Source: Ailanthus altissimus
Taxonomy: Eukaryota > Streptophyta > Magnoliopsida > Sapindales > Simaroubaceae
Length of the DNA: 64,000 bases
NCBI GenBank assembly: GCA_946807835.1
Contig: OX327697.1
Location: 13,650,001-13,714,000 of the forward strand
Direction of reading: 5' to 3'
This document shows, piece by piece, positions 33,960 through 46,028 of the stretch. The position numbers and the translations under genes are program-made. Numbering within the stretch: position 1 is the first letter of the stretch; each line of letters opens with the position of its first letter. The notes beneath the pieces are model-generated. The model saw nothing but the letters and a program-made list of their open reading frames with translations. It was not told the DNA's origin and ran no database searches.

Positions 33960-35990
33960 GACTTACTCGTTCTCGAGCAAAACAAAGAAAAACATTCACA
34001 AGTTATTCATAAATCAAAATAAAAATTAAAAATTAAAAATATAAGCTTAGGTTAATTAGATCTTCATCCTCGTTATCTCAAAGGCAGTTAAAAGGTACAA
34101 GACTTTTCAGAAATTGACAAATAACTTTCAACAATCCTTATACCATTCATCAAGTATTTTATTCTCCCTTATAAATAATCACTTGTGTATGTGTGTGTAT
34201 GTATAATAAGCAAGTAATTAGCTAAATAGAATATAGATTTACTTGATACTTAAGAAGGTATATAAAAATAATGTCTCGGCATATTTTAATTTATAACATA
34301 TCCATAAGCTTGCTGTTCATACTACTCTCCACTAATATAGAAATACACATATTTAGGGATCTATTTAGAACTTTAATTAGCTTGTAATGTAAGGCAGAGG
34401 TCAAGGTGGGTATAAGGATAAAATTATGAAGCACAACTCACACCATGAACACTTAGACTTTACTTAGAAACTTCTTGATTCCTTCTCTTATTTGATTTAT
34501 CACCTCCCAAAAACTTATGATATTTTTATCTTTCTTTTAATCACTTTCGCAAATAATTCCTTCTTTTTCTCAAGCTAAGGGTATTGTGCTCTAAATCTCT
34601 TATATTTCTTTTGCTTTTTTTATATGTATCCCTAAACTTAGATTGATAAGCACTTTCAAGACTTATTACTTTACAATTCAGTACCCTTTTTCATACATCC
34701 ATAACCTTTTTTTTTCTTTTTGGAATATTTCTAAGTAAGCTCAAGGTTTATGGTGCTATCAGTAATTTTAGGATAAATAAGTGAAAAGTCTTTAGGCTCG
34801 AATGCTGTTACTAGGGATAAATATACATATAAGGTAGACTCCAAAAGGCTCAACCAGTCCAAAGATGGCCTAATGTTATTTCTCTAAGCAAGTGAATTCT
34901 AGAATTTCGCCTTAAGTAGTAATCAAGCAAGTTCCAGAGTGTTGATCCTCGAGAGCGTGGTGTGCTACTTAAGCAAAAAGTATCTCTAAACAAAAATTTA
35001 ACTAATACATACTTATTTTAATGTGCTTAAGAATAAATGATAAAAAATAAGCTTGAATTCAATCCAAGAATTATGATATAAGAGTTATCTTAAGCATCTA
35101 TTATTTTTTAAAGAATTGTGAAAATAAATTTAGCCAATATTTTATTTCTTATCATGGACTAATGATCATCATCTCAACTGAAACTTAACAACTAAAAATA
35201 ATTTTAAAAAATTACCCCACAAAACAATCAACCAAAGCATGTAGCAATATAAACACAGGTAATGTTTTTTCCACTCTCAAACTTAAATTAGACATTATCC
35301 TCAATGTCTAAAAATAAACTTAAAAGTAAGAAAAACTCCTCTGGTAGATGAAGTTGAAACAATGTAGCGTTGTTGCCTATTGATTGAACTGCGGTATCCC
35401 TTTGCTCATGACGCTTAAAATTGTTTATGCTACTTCCTTAAATGCTTGACTTGCTAATTTATTCATACAAAGAAATAATTAACATAACTAAAATTGAAAC
35501 TAAATAAAAAGAAAAAGAAAAATTACTTGAGTTGCCTCCCAAGAAGCGTTTGATTTAACATCGTCGTCTTGGCGAGGGCTCTTTCTACTCTTATGGAGGA
35601 TCAAAGTCAATGGTGAAAACATCTTTATATGTGAGCTTGTTGGGCTTCCTTTCTTTTGGCTTTCACATTTTCTTTATTAGATCTAGGGCAGCAACTTGTT
35701 CTTCTTTTTTATATTTCTCTGAAAAGATTTGAATCTTAGGCTGGTGAAGTAGTTCTCATTTGCCTTTGTCTTTGATCCTATCATCATATTGCTCATTCTT
35801 CTTCTACTTTCTTCTTTTCTTATGCCTTAATGCCTTTTTTTTATGTGAGGGTTTAATATCTCTATGTCATTGATTTCTTTAGTGTTTAGGTGCACCACAT
35901 CAATGTTACAGCAATATTTACCTTCATATGGCAACTTAATTTCTTTGAAGACTTTAAATGTCGCAATGTCATCTTGTATCCTCATGGTTA
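33960..35990. other. Noncoding interior of the Athila-like element
   Basis: No protein words were found here. In autonomous relatives this place, between protease and 3' LTR, would hold reverse transcriptase, RNase H and integrase. It appears replaced or deleted rather than mutated, since not even fragments of the reverse transcriptase are readable. Confidence 0.55.
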
Positions 35991-36000
35991 TCTCTCATTT

Positions 36001-36592
36001 TTAAACATCAATGATCGTATGTCCCATAGCTAAGAAAGGTTTTCCAAGGATGATAAGGATCTCGTTGTCTTCTTCCATGTCTAGAACAATAAAATTAACG
36101 GGGAAGATGAATTTGTCTACCGTTACTAGCATGTCCTCAATAATTCCTTTCAGGTAAGGGAAAGAGTGATTAGCAAGTTGAAGTGTGATATTGATCGGCT
36201 TTAATTCTCTCAACCCTAGCTTGTTGTGACAGAAAAGGGCATGAGATTAATGCTTGCTCGTAGATCGTATAAGGCTTTACCAAGCTCATGATTATCAATG
36301 GAGCACGATATAGTAAATCTCCCAGAATCTTTGAGATTAGGAGGTAGCTTTTTCTGAAGAATAACGCTACACTCCTCTATCAATGCTACGGTCTCATAAT
36401 CCTCTAGTCTCATCTTTTTAGAAAGAATGCTCTTTTGAACTTGACGTAACTAGGCATTTGTTCAAGCGCATCTACAAAAGGGAGATTAATATGAAATTTC
36501 TTTAAAACATCAAAATATTTAGAGAATTGCTTATCTAATCTCTTATTTTGCAGCCTCTGTTGAAATGGTGGATGAGGTGTGAATGATTGCAA
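36001..36592 (-). pseudogene. Athila-type protease region
   Basis: Three adjoining minus-strand frames give the conserved Athila order. Frame 36592-36410 reads RLDKQFSKYFDVLKKFHINL and FVDALEQMPSYVKF. Frame 36413-36216 has GRFTISCSIDNHELGKALYD and LRASINLMPFSV, where the protease motif is normally DLGASINLMP, so the catalytic Gly is changed to Arg. Frame 36213-36001 has ITLQLANHSFPYLKGIIEDM and DNEILIILGKPFLAMGHTII. Each break is a short frameshift or stop, and the enzyme is probably dead because of the altered active site. Confidence 0.85.
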
Positions 36593-36618
36593 TGGCTGTT
36601 TCTGTACATTTTCTACAC

Positions 36619-38040
36619 TTATATGCTGCCCATCTTTTTTTTTTCTACACTTTCAGGATTTCTTTGTTGTAATTTTTCAGTTTTAGTACTTGTATTGCAC
36701 CTCTGTAGCCTTTGAGAAAAAGGAATAGGTGGTCTATATGGTTGCACATTTTCTTGTTGGTTAACCCTCTCCCTTTCCTTTATCTTTAAAAGTGGTATTA
36801 GTAGTGTATTGTCATGTAAGGTCTTACCACTTTGTAAGTTGACGGCTTTGCATTGCTCTACACTTTCTCTATGATTTATCTCGGTATCGTTTGGTAGAGT
36901 TCCTTGAGGTCTCGTATTAAATTGCAGTAGCAAGTTGTTCCATTTGTACCTCTAAATTCTTCAATGATGCTGAATAATTATATAGGATGACATTGTTGGA
37001 TTTTATATATTGCATAAACATGTCTTCCAAAGATGGCTTCCTCTCTTGTGGTGATTGGAATCCTAGGGGATTCATTGGTCTAGATGACTCCTCTTGGTTG
37101 TTACACTAGGAGAAGTTAGGATGATCTTTCTATTATGAATTGTAGATTGTGGGTTAGGTTGTTGACGATTGAAATTTTTCACATAATTCATTGCTTCCAT
37201 GCACCGCCCATTATATGATTATCACCATAAAAGTTGCATGTCACTTGTCGGGTTTTGATGTCATTTAATGAATCAAAATTTTTAGATAAAGTACTTATTT
37301 GATCTATCAATGCATTAAATGAGTCAATTTTATATATACGAAAAACTCTCTTGGTGTAACTCTCTTTACTGGCCTTTGGTAACTGTTTGACGCCATCTCT
37401 TCTAATAGATCATAAGCTTCATCTGTAAACTTATTCATTAAAGCTCCTCCAGCAGTAGCATCTACAATATTCCTCAAATGGCTTACTAATCCATTGTAGA
37501 ATGTTTGGACTAATATCTATTTAGGGACTCTATAATGAGGACACTTCCTCAACATGTCCTTAAAGTACTCCCATACCTCATACAATGATTCTCCATCAAT
37601 CTGACTAAATGAGGTGATGTCATTCCTCATCTTTGTTGTCTTTGCTGGTAGGAAGAACTTGGCTAAGAACTTCTGTGCTAAATCTTCCCACGTCGATATG
37701 GATCTTGATGAAAATGATATCAACCAACTCTTAACTCTGTCCCTTAACGAGAAAGAGAATAATCTCAATCTGATGGCATCGTCGGAGACTTCGTTGTATT
37801 TAAAGGTATCACAAATTTTTAAAAAATTTATAATATGCATGTTAGGATTGTCATTGGGAGCTCCGTTGAACTGTAGAATTTCTTTCAGCATATGAATAAT
37901 ATTTGACTTGATCTCAAAGCTACTAGCGTTAATGGTTTGTCGCTGAATACTATATTGAAGACTATTTGTAGTTTGGATATCATATTCTTTTAAAGCTCTC
38001 TGTGTTATCATAGGCTTAAACATAGAATTATTGATGTGAT
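36619..38040 (-). pseudogene. Athila-type gag
   Basis: The 168-residue frame at 38023-37517 contains LQFNGAPNDNPNMHIINFLK, ICDTFKYNEVSDDAIRLRLF, SFSLRDRVKSWLISF, WEDLAQKFLAKFFLPAKTTK and ITSFSQIDGESLYEVWEYFK, all conserved gag core words of this lineage. Further down (37100-36619) come SSRPMNPLGFQSPQERKPSL-like sequence and the frame 36933-36619 with NTRPQGTLPNDTEINHRESV and LQSGKTL. Several stops separate these blocks. Gag would form the particle that packages element RNA. Confidence 0.9.
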
Positions 38041-38202
38041 CGTTGTTTCCCTCTATGGTATAAGCTGTTAAAGTAAAATAAAAAGAAAATCAAAGTAAAA
38101 AGAAAATCAAATAAAAAGAAGAAAATAAAACAAAAGAAAAATTTGAATTAAAAGTAAATAGTTTAAAATTAATATTGATCTAAAGAATAGATAAAACTAG
38201 TC

Positions 38203-38220
38203 ACCGATAACAGTGCCAAA
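38203..38220 (-). other. Athila-like primer binding site
   Basis: The minus strand reads TTTGGCACTGTTATCGGTG a few bases after the 5' LTR. It resembles the TTGGCGCCGTTGCCGGG site common in Athila/Tat elements, with several transitions. Confidence 0.7.
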
Positions 38221-38228
38221 AACGTAAT

Positions 38229-39257
38229 TGATGCTATACTAGCTAAGCGCAAGCGCACGCTATCGTATCAAGTAATATAAGATTTAAAGTCCAAGTATCG
38301 ATCCCACATGGACTATGCAATCTAATTCTATAAATCATGTATAAAATTGCACCTACTTAATTTTTATTCAAAAAACTAAAATCTGAAATTTATTTAACTA
38401 ATCTAATTCTATCAATTAATTCAACATAAACAAAAACAAATGGTAGAATTCACAAATAAAGATAATCTATGATTTTGACTCGTCCCTTAGTATAGTTAAT
38501 CAATTCATACTAATTGATAGGCTTAGACACTAATCTCATCACAAGCCTTTGCGATGGTCAAGTGACTATATTACACATTATAACAATCACCTATATGTTT
38601 ATGGTAATCAAATCAGAATGTAATTCATTAAGATCAAGTCTAAATTATACCATACATGCCACCTAGGTATATGTTTATCCTAGATGAAACTCATAGTTGT
38701 TACCCTATAATTATACATCAAACTATCCCAAGCTAAGCACATGAATCCCTTTGTCATGTTCATCATGATTCCTCAATCATTCATAATATTGGTCAGATAT
38801 AATGAAAGTAATAAACACAAGTAGAATAAATCAGTTTATAATAATTAAGTTTATAAAGTAAGAATTAATGAAATCCAACTACATACTAGGTTCATATAGT
38901 TTAACCATAGAATAACAAGTTTAGCTCATCACAAAACCAAAAGCATCACCGGGCGCAGGGGCGCTGGGTTGTAGGCGCCCTTGCGCTCAACTACTGACTT
39001 GAGCCCTGCGGCGCCTAGTCGTGGGCGCTGCAGCGCCCAGCCCTGGTACTCGCTTTCATATTTTGAGTCACTTTCGTATTTTGAGCGTAACTTTTTCGTT
39101 TTACATCTGATTCGCCTTCTGTTTATTCCTATGCATCACATTTTTCATCATGCATCTATTTATAATGAAATTACAATTAAATAGCCAAATATTTATGATT
39201 TGGAACAAAATACAAAAGTTGAGTACAAATTATACTAGTGCTTTTACGCTCCTATCA
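38229..39257 (-). repeat. Athila-like 5' LTR
   Basis: This 1029-bp LTR begins TGATGCTATACTAGC and ends CCTATCA. A GC-rich cluster of GGCGC words lies at 38950-39045 in AT-rich surroundings, including GGGCGCTGCAGCGCCCAG, a near palindrome. Confidence 0.9.
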
Positions 39258-39767
39258 AGCATCAACCTTAACATTTCAAAAAGTAGACTCTTTTTTTGGC
39301 CAACTTTGCCGTCGAGATGCCTCTTCAAGCTGTGCATGGGTATTAGAAGGTAACCTTTTCCTACTAGACCACCTAGGTCCCTTCCCAGCATACCCCCCTA
39401 ACCCCCCTAAACTATACCCTAGGCTAAGTTATCCTAACACTATACACCTCTTAAGGCGAATTGGAATATTGGCTGGAAACATTCTCTTGATCACCTATAG
39501 AAGACATAATCTAACTCCTAAGACAAAAGCAAGAAATAAATAACCTATCAAGAAAGTACGCCTATAAAAGACTTAGAGAACAGATAATATACAATGAAAA
39601 AAAGGGGGAAATAAACAACACCGAGCCAAAAGGGATAAACATTCACCGAAACAGAAGACCAAAAATTGAAGCAAAATAAATGGCAGAAAGACTTCTACTT
39701 CTTTATAAAACAACAAATTTGTAGTGCTCTATTAGAAATTGGCAGCCCAAAAGTGCATAACTAAAAA

Positions 39768-40319
39768 TAATGTGATCCTCATAAAGAAAAGTGAAACCCA
39801 ACGCTCAATGAGGTTCTTTTACTAAGGACCGTTCTAATTCAAATATGAAAACAAATAAAAACAAAGGATCTTTACTCGTTATCTATAAAGAGATAAGAAC
39901 CAAAGGTATAAGAAATTATGATAGAGGCCATACTCAAGAAAAACAAGAAAGATTGTGAGTGATAAGTTAAGGATGACCGTCATAAGAAGAAATCTTGATT
40001 AGTTCTAAAAAGGTATTTGAAGAACCAAGAGAAAACTCTCACTATTATTAATGTTAAAACTCTGAATTCCCCTTAGGGTTACAAGGTCTTGTATAGTCAA
40101 ATTTACCAAGAGCATAAATGGAAAAACTAAATCATAATTCATAGTAGGAATTGATGACAAAAATAAGAAATAAATTACAAGAATATTAAGGAAACAAAGC
40201 ATATTATTGTATCATTGTTTTTGAATTTAATCTAAAAATATAAAAAAGAAACAAAGAAAGTAAGGATCTAATAAATCCGTCTAAACAGTAATATGTCAAT
40301 AGTGATGTATAAATAGTAA
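39768..40319 (-). repeat. Gypsy 3' LTR, distal part (split by CACTA)
   Basis: This matches the 3' half of the LTRs at 3271 and 6743 (GAGATAAGAACCAAAGGTAT; GAGTGATAAGT; CCAAGAGAAAACTCTCA). The remaining 5' half is at 45733-46028, on the other side of the CACTA element. Together they make an LTR of about 850 bp, belonging to the minus-strand gypsy remnant at 46030-48130. Confidence 0.8.
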
Positions 40320-40540
40320 CACCACCACAGAAAAATTGACCTTTTGCGATGGCTAAATAATCATCGTAAAAGGCATTTGCGATGGCTTTGTGATGGCTAA
40401 ATAGCCATCGCAAAAACGAGCGTCGTAAAATTTTACGATGGCTATTTAGCCATCACAATAGGATCTTTTGCGACGGCTATTTAGCCATCGCAAAAAAGGT
40501 TAACATGTCAAAAAAAAGTCTTTTACGATGGCTACTTAAC
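40320..40540. repeat. CACTA left terminus and subterminal palindromic repeats
   Basis: Four or five copies of a GATGGCTAAATAGCCATCGC-like palindrome are packed into 40341-40540, each related to the others. These are the expected transposase binding repeats. Related words (TGTGACGGCTAAAATAACGG) occur at the right end near 45675. Confidence 0.85.
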
Positions 40541-40761
40541 CGTCTGAAATTGGCAACATGTCTAAAAAAACAATGTTGCAACTGCATATAGCAGCTACTT
40601 TTTTATTTAATAATTTTCTGCAAATATATAATTATTAAAAAAATTTAAAATAAAACACAACATCAAAAAAATATACAAAAATAATATTATTAACAACCCT
40701 TAAAATTATAATTTAATAAATTGATTTCAAACATATATAAATAAAAAATAAAATATTTTCT

Positions 40762-41001
40762 TTATAATATTTTAATGATAAATATTAATTTTTTTTTATT
40801 ACAACATATATTCTTTTTTTCAAATATTGCTAAGTCAAAATCTTTCTTCAACATCCAATTGCACCCGTTTGTATAACACCTCATTCGTTGGCTATCAATG
40901 TCCTTATTATTTCTCTTCGAAGCTCCATATAAACCCACCTCAAACTTCTCTGGCCAATTAGATTTAATGTAGTTACATGTAACTATACTTTTATCCTTCA
41001 A
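40762..41001 (-). other. Unrecognised open frame inside CACTA
   Basis: A 79-residue frame contains IKSNWPEKFEVGLYGASKRN and QRMRCYTNGCNWMLKKDFDL. The richness in Cys, Trp and charged residues is more protein-like than the surrounding AT-rich DNA, so it may be an exon relic. I do not recognise a family. Confidence 0.25.
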
Positions 41002-41476
41002 TTATCAAGGTCAATTAAAAAAAATGATTAAATAATAAATTTAGAACAAATTGCAAGCGGAAAGTAGTTATAATTGCCCACTTTCAAGGCAACTCACAAT
41101 TGTAAGAGACTAATTTACTTGATGCATAAATATAAGTGAGAAACAAAAGATTAATTTGTTGTCCCATTTATAAGAAATTGTTGATTAAGTTGAATTTGAC
41201 TTTTTACTCTTTACCAGATCAAAAATTATGTTGACCCATCTAAATCATCACAAGAATTAAATAATCAGGTCCTGGTCACAAATTTTACAAAACGTAGTAT
41301 AAACTTGGTACCTAAGAGCTGACTTTAGAATCTAATATGTAAAATATATTAATTGCATCAAAATGAAGTTAGGTTAAATGCCTAAGTATTTTTGGACGAT
41401 TTGCCTCTTAAAATTAATTGTGTAAGAGACGTCTAAAATTAAAATCTAGAAACATTTTACAGTAAAAGAAACTGAC

Positions 41477-41685
41477 CTGTAGTTCTAATGTCAATGAGAT
41501 TACAGACACATAATCATCAACAACTTTGATGTCTTGATACTTCCTTGTGAACCGTCAATGAGTACAAGCTTGTGTGAATCCATTTCTTCCAATTCAGAGC
41601 TCTTCTCTTTTGCCAAGTGAAAGATAAAGAGTGCATTGTTTGCACCTAGAACTTGACCACCCAAATTATAAATATTTCTTAGTAA
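41477..41685 (-). pseudogene. Unrecognised captured exon inside CACTA
   Basis: Minus-strand sequence encodes NLGGQVLGANNALFIFHLAK then EEMDSHKLVLIDGSQG and, after a one-base frameshift, YQDIKVVDDYVSVISLTLEL. It ends CTACAG followed by GTCAGT, a good splice donor. The protein-like composition and donor suggest an exon. I do not recognise the family. A second exon-like piece at 42612-42695 (IEPIQGKKVEQNGVAVELLS, ending at a GTGAG donor) may belong to the same gene. Confidence 0.4.
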
Positions 41686-42128
41686 AGATTTATGCTAAAG
41701 GCAATCAATATATCTGACATATAAAAACGTATAATATGCATAAAAGAAAATTTTATTTAGTCCGTTACCTTTAATTCTGACTAATTTACACATGCCTGCA
41801 ACTGTATGATACATTTCTAATGCTGTCACATTTTTATAACCAAGTTTGGTCAATGCATATGTAACTGATAATACTTAATTATTGACTTTTGTTCAATAAT
41901 GGTACGTAAGTAATTTAGCAATCGAACAATATAATATGAAATTTTGAAGTTGTAACTTAACAATTAAAATTTTAATTTTTTTTCGTATTTAATTTGCTGC
42001 TGATTTAATGCCTTACTAAATAAGAGATATAATAAAATGAGTTGATTAAAGGGTTTTTTTTATTAAAAAAAAGAAATGGCACTTCCCTTCTCATATGCAT
42101 CAAAATTTGTATTTGTTATACAAACACA

Positions 42129-42152
42129 ATATATATATATATATATATATAA
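42129..42152. repeat. (AT)n microsatellite
   Basis: About twelve AT units occur inside the CACTA interior. Confidence 0.95.
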
Positions 42153-43407
42153 CTAAAAAAATTATATTCTATTTCCATTATCTTCTTCAATCATCAATAG
42201 TTGACATATTGATGATATATTAACTATCGTATTTATAGAAGCTAAGTAACATTTATTATGCTTTATTTATTTTTATAATTTCTGTTTTCATATACAATGA
42301 TATCTAGTGAATTAGTATCATATATTGCTTATTAGCATTGCTCAATTACTAGTTGGTCATTGTTTTTTACATAAAAAATTAAAAAGAAATAACACAAATC
42401 ACTTTGTTGTACAGCTAAAGATTTCTTTGCTAGAATTTCATTCCTAGAAAATTTGTGTAAGCACTAATTATTGAATATATATATATCAAAAAGTGCAAAA
42501 TTCTCCCAAACTTACTAGCATAGATGAAACATTTTGTAGAATGTAGTAAAATGAATGAATTTACTAAAAAACCAACTCATAAACATAGAATATTGTAAAA
42601 TAGAAACTCACCTATCTGACTAAGGAGTTCTACTGCCACACCATTCTGTTCAACCTTTTTCCCTTGAATTGGTTCTATAGAAATCTGGATATTTAATCGA
42701 TCAAAAATGTTTGAATCATTAAAATTTATAACAAAGTATCATACAATGTGTATCTTAAAATTCTCATTATTTAAACTACACTATTAAACAAAGTACGTTC
42801 TCAAAAATATTTTGTTGACTTTAAAATAGTGAGATTATGATTATTTGACCATTTTCCTTCTTCAGCAGAACCTATGACAATATAGTCATTCCCTAGTTAT
42901 AGAACATTGTCTAACAAATATATTCAAATAAGCAACTAAAATGTACTTGCTTATTAAAAGATGGTTTTTTCTAGTTTACTTACTTTCAATTTTTTCCAGT
43001 TTAAGTTACAAATTTACTTACTTCCAATTTTTTCCAATTTAACAACACCTGAAAAAACCCAAACGTTAATTTCAAGTTTAAACAATCCTTGAAAAAATTA
43101 AGCTAATTAACAAGTCTGCATAAATATTGAACTATAGAAACTGAGAACTAGTAATATAAAAATACATGTATGGTAAAGACTCTTCAAGGAAATGAAAATG
43201 AATGTGTACATATATATTTCAGTAATTTAATAATCTTAAATAAATCCACACATAAAGTGAGGAATATGTAAAGGAAAACTCATAATATATTGCCATACAT
43301 CTCTATGTATGAGCGAACTCTTTTTAAAGTTACAGATCTTTATTAATTTAAAATTTTACAGGTACAACAAAGTAGTGAAACTAAATCAATTACAAGTAGA
43401 TACTCAC

Positions 43408-43925
43408 CATCTCAACAAAATGGAGAGCACTTTTGTTTTTATTATTGTCAGGAAAAACAACATGAAGGTACTTTACCTGTTAAAATTCAAATGATTTCAA
43501 TTAATTCTCAAAATTTAAACACAAGTAAAACACGCCAACAATCATCATGAATTCAAATGAAGAGGACTGGAGTGCATACCTCCATAAAATTGTAAAATTG
43601 TGTGAATATTCTAAACATGAGCTTTGCCAAAGAAATATTCCCCTGAGCAAGATAGCATGACGAAGAAAGAAAAAGCCACGATGAGAAAAGAACTAATTGA
43701 GACACCATATAAAGAAATAAGAAAAAGGAAGCAAAAGAAACAAATAGTATCATACCAAGATTGGTCGAAGTGTACATGGGGATAGCGGACAACAGTTTGA
43801 ATTAGGTAACCAGGGATGAAAGCACCAAGTTGGAATGAAATAAGAAACTTTCCATTAGTTATTATTCCCTCAAGAAATAATAGCACTCGAGGAAATCTAT
43901 CACACAAACCTTTCTCTATACTCAG
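43408..43925 (-). pseudogene. Captured exons of an LPEAT2-type lysophospholipid acyltransferase
   Basis: Three minus-strand exons are separated by introns with GT...AG borders. Exon 43925-43756 encodes CDRFPRVLLFLEGIITNGKF, LISFQLGAFIPGYLIQTVV and YPHVHFDQSW, then GTATGA. Exon 43642-43580 encodes GNISLAKLMFRIFTQFYNFM plus Glu, preceded by CTCAG. Exon 43476-43408 encodes VKYLHVVFPDNNKNKSALHF plus VEM, then GTGAGT. These match the acyltransferase motif (FPEGTTTNG) and following region of plant LPEAT2-type enzymes, which acylate lysophospholipids at the endoplasmic reticulum or Golgi. Here the motif reads FLEGIITNG: Pro and both early Thr are changed, and one base appears missing near VVRYPH. 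The N-terminal HxxxxD motif and the C-terminal EF hands are absent, so it is a fragment. Confidence 0.85.
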
Positions 43926-45732
43926 ATCCTTGAAAATACATTTTGTATCAAATAGCTAATAAATTCATATAATTACTTGAATTTAGATTCATTGAGTTAA
44001 CATTGATTCACGACCAAAAATCAATAAGCAATTGAGCCATGCTTCGACTTCAAGGAATTCTAAATAATTATTGCCCAAAATAAAGATACTACCACTCAAA
44101 TAAGGTAAAAACTTAATCAAATTGAGAATTGTATGATAGTTGAAGACAACAAAAATCATTACAGACTACAACTCGGCTATGGAGCTTTTTTAACTTTAGA
44201 GACTTTCTAAAGTTAAAACTTTAGAAACTTTCTAAACCAATAACAAAGGATATTATGCAATACCAATAAAATCAAACAAAAAATTTAGCAAAAAATTTAG
44301 AAACTTTCTACCTTTATTTCACTAATAGCATTCTCCCTTGATGAAGGTGAGAATCTATTAACATTTATCACCTAAAAAAGAAATTAAAAAGAAAGTTAGA
44401 AGGAGGGAGAATGACATGTATATGGACGAAGAATTAGTCATTAAGTATCATTGTTAATAAAGTCACAAAACCACAACTAAGTAGAATGTCAAAATCATGA
44501 TAAAGTGAAGTAAGGAATCATGGGACTCTGCTACAACAATTGTCATATATTTCGCTTTCATTCTCTTTTGGCCTTCTTTAGCTGTAGATTGATGTAGAGA
44601 AATAGTTGTGCTTGTGTGTAAATAAAATCATGCATTTGCTTTTTGTTATCGAGTGCAAGAATGGAACAAATAAATGATACCAATGAATTGGAACAGTTTC
44701 AAAATCTTATCGAGTTCTCTCACACCTTAAAAAAGAAAACTATAGACTCTTTAAAATCAATAGATCAAATGTTACACTTCAAAGATTTAGGATTGATTGG
44801 CCCACATAAATAGATTAAATATGAAGATTCTAAGCATCCTGTCGCAGAAAGTGTAACTGACAGAAATATTTGAAACTAAATTATATAAATCTCAAATCTT
44901 GTTTTCCTTCAGTTCATCAGCTGCATTTTCTCTCCAACCAAGCAAAGGCACAACACGAATAATTCTTAATATTTTTAAAATTTTATACAAAGTAGAAGTT
45001 AAATCAATATCTATGGCCTCCAAAACGAACTGAAAAGTGTTCAAAATAGAAAACAAAAACACAAAAATAAAACAAAGGCTTTGTGCTCTTACAATAGCTA
45101 ATCTTAATTATTGAGAAAAACCAAATTAACTCTTTCAGTCGAATCGAAACTTTGGAGTTTCTGATCGAAGAACTGCAAGAAACAAACAGAAGATGCGAAA
45201 GTCAAAAGAAAAGGAAAAATAAAATTAAAATTAAAAAATAAAAGATAAATAGCTTAATAATTCGACAATACATTGCAGAACTTCTTGGGCTATGCATAAC
45301 AACAACAAACACACATAAGATTCAAATTACATAGTTTTTCATCAAAAAGGCACCAGAAATTGAAGAAAACCTAACTAACTATATTTTTAAAGCCTATATT
45401 CAAAGATTGAAGAAATTAATAGAAGTTAACAAAAAAATTTGAAACCTACCTTCAAAGATTGACCGATTAAAGCATTGACAATAACTTCATAACTGAAATT
45501 TTAAATTAAATAAAAAAATATCTTTAAAAGAATGAAAACAAATGTTGATATAAAGGATCGTTTCTATTGAGAGACAACAAGACAAATGACATTTGAGATT
45601 TGGGAAAATCGAAAGCAAATATATTTATTATTATTACTTTTAAATCTAATGACATCGTTTCTTTTAAGTTTTTTGTGACGGCTAAAATAACGGTTGTAAA
45701 AGGCGTTGCAAAAAACCCGCTTTCTTGTAATG

Positions 45733-46028
45733 CAACCTTCCTAAATTGATATCCGCTAGATCTTCCTTCCTAAATTGATATTTGCCTTATTTTGTTCTTC
45801 GTGTAAATTATTCAAGATCACTTAAAAAAAACTTGAATAACATTGACAAGGCATGGATCATCTTGAACACTGAATTCAGTCAGATTAGTATATTGAACAA
45901 AGCACGAATTTTTCATGTGCTCAATTAGTCCATTTAATGTTTCCTTAATTTTCTTAGTTCTTACCTTTGTTATTGGACCTCAATGGTTGCTTAACGGATC
46001 TTGTGAAGCTTTGACAACTTGATTCGCA
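45733..46028 (-). repeat. Gypsy 3' LTR, proximal part (split by CACTA)
   Basis: On the minus strand it begins TGCGAATCAAG at 46028 and reads on with the pol tail VRTKKIKETLNGLIEHM, just as in the LTRs at 6743 and 10196. It stops at the CACTA end at 45732 and resumes at 40319. Confidence 0.8.

Larger units (their letters stand above)
32551..39257 (-). mobile_element. Athila/Tat-like LTR retrotransposon with gag and protease but no visible RT or integrase
   Basis: Two LTRs (32551-33942 and 38229-39257) begin TGAT and end CTATCA, and the whole is flanked by AGCAT (32546-32550 and 39258-39262). On the minus strand a primer site of the TTGGCGCCGTT type is near the 5' LTR, and TTTGGGGGTATT lies next to the 3' LTR. 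Inside are an Athila-type gag (38023-36600) and protease-like region (36600-36000). From 36000 to 33943 there is only noncoding sequence: no reverse transcriptase, RNase H or integrase words were found. Such a short, pol-less element depends on a partner for movement. The two LTRs differ in length by about 360 bp. Confidence 0.9.
40320..45732. mobile_element. CACTA element carrying acyltransferase gene fragments
   Basis: The right end, read inward on the minus strand, starts CATTACAAGAAAGCGGG, one base from the canonical CACTACAAGAAA. The left end reads CACCACCACAGAAAAATTG. Both are followed by subterminal repeats of the TTTGCGATGGC / GCCATCGCAAAA type. The flanks are TAA on the left and CAA on the right, a 3-bp duplication with one mismatch. 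The element sits inside a gypsy LTR whose two halves remain in order. I found no transposase; the interior holds exon-like minus-strand fragments with good splice sites, three of them from a lysophospholipid acyltransferase. It is therefore a non-autonomous, gene-capturing element. Confidence 0.85.

Noticed and set aside
40340..40540. CRISPR-like array of spaced palindromes
   Set aside because: The palindromes are the subterminal repeats of a CACTA element in a plant genome; spacers are irregular.
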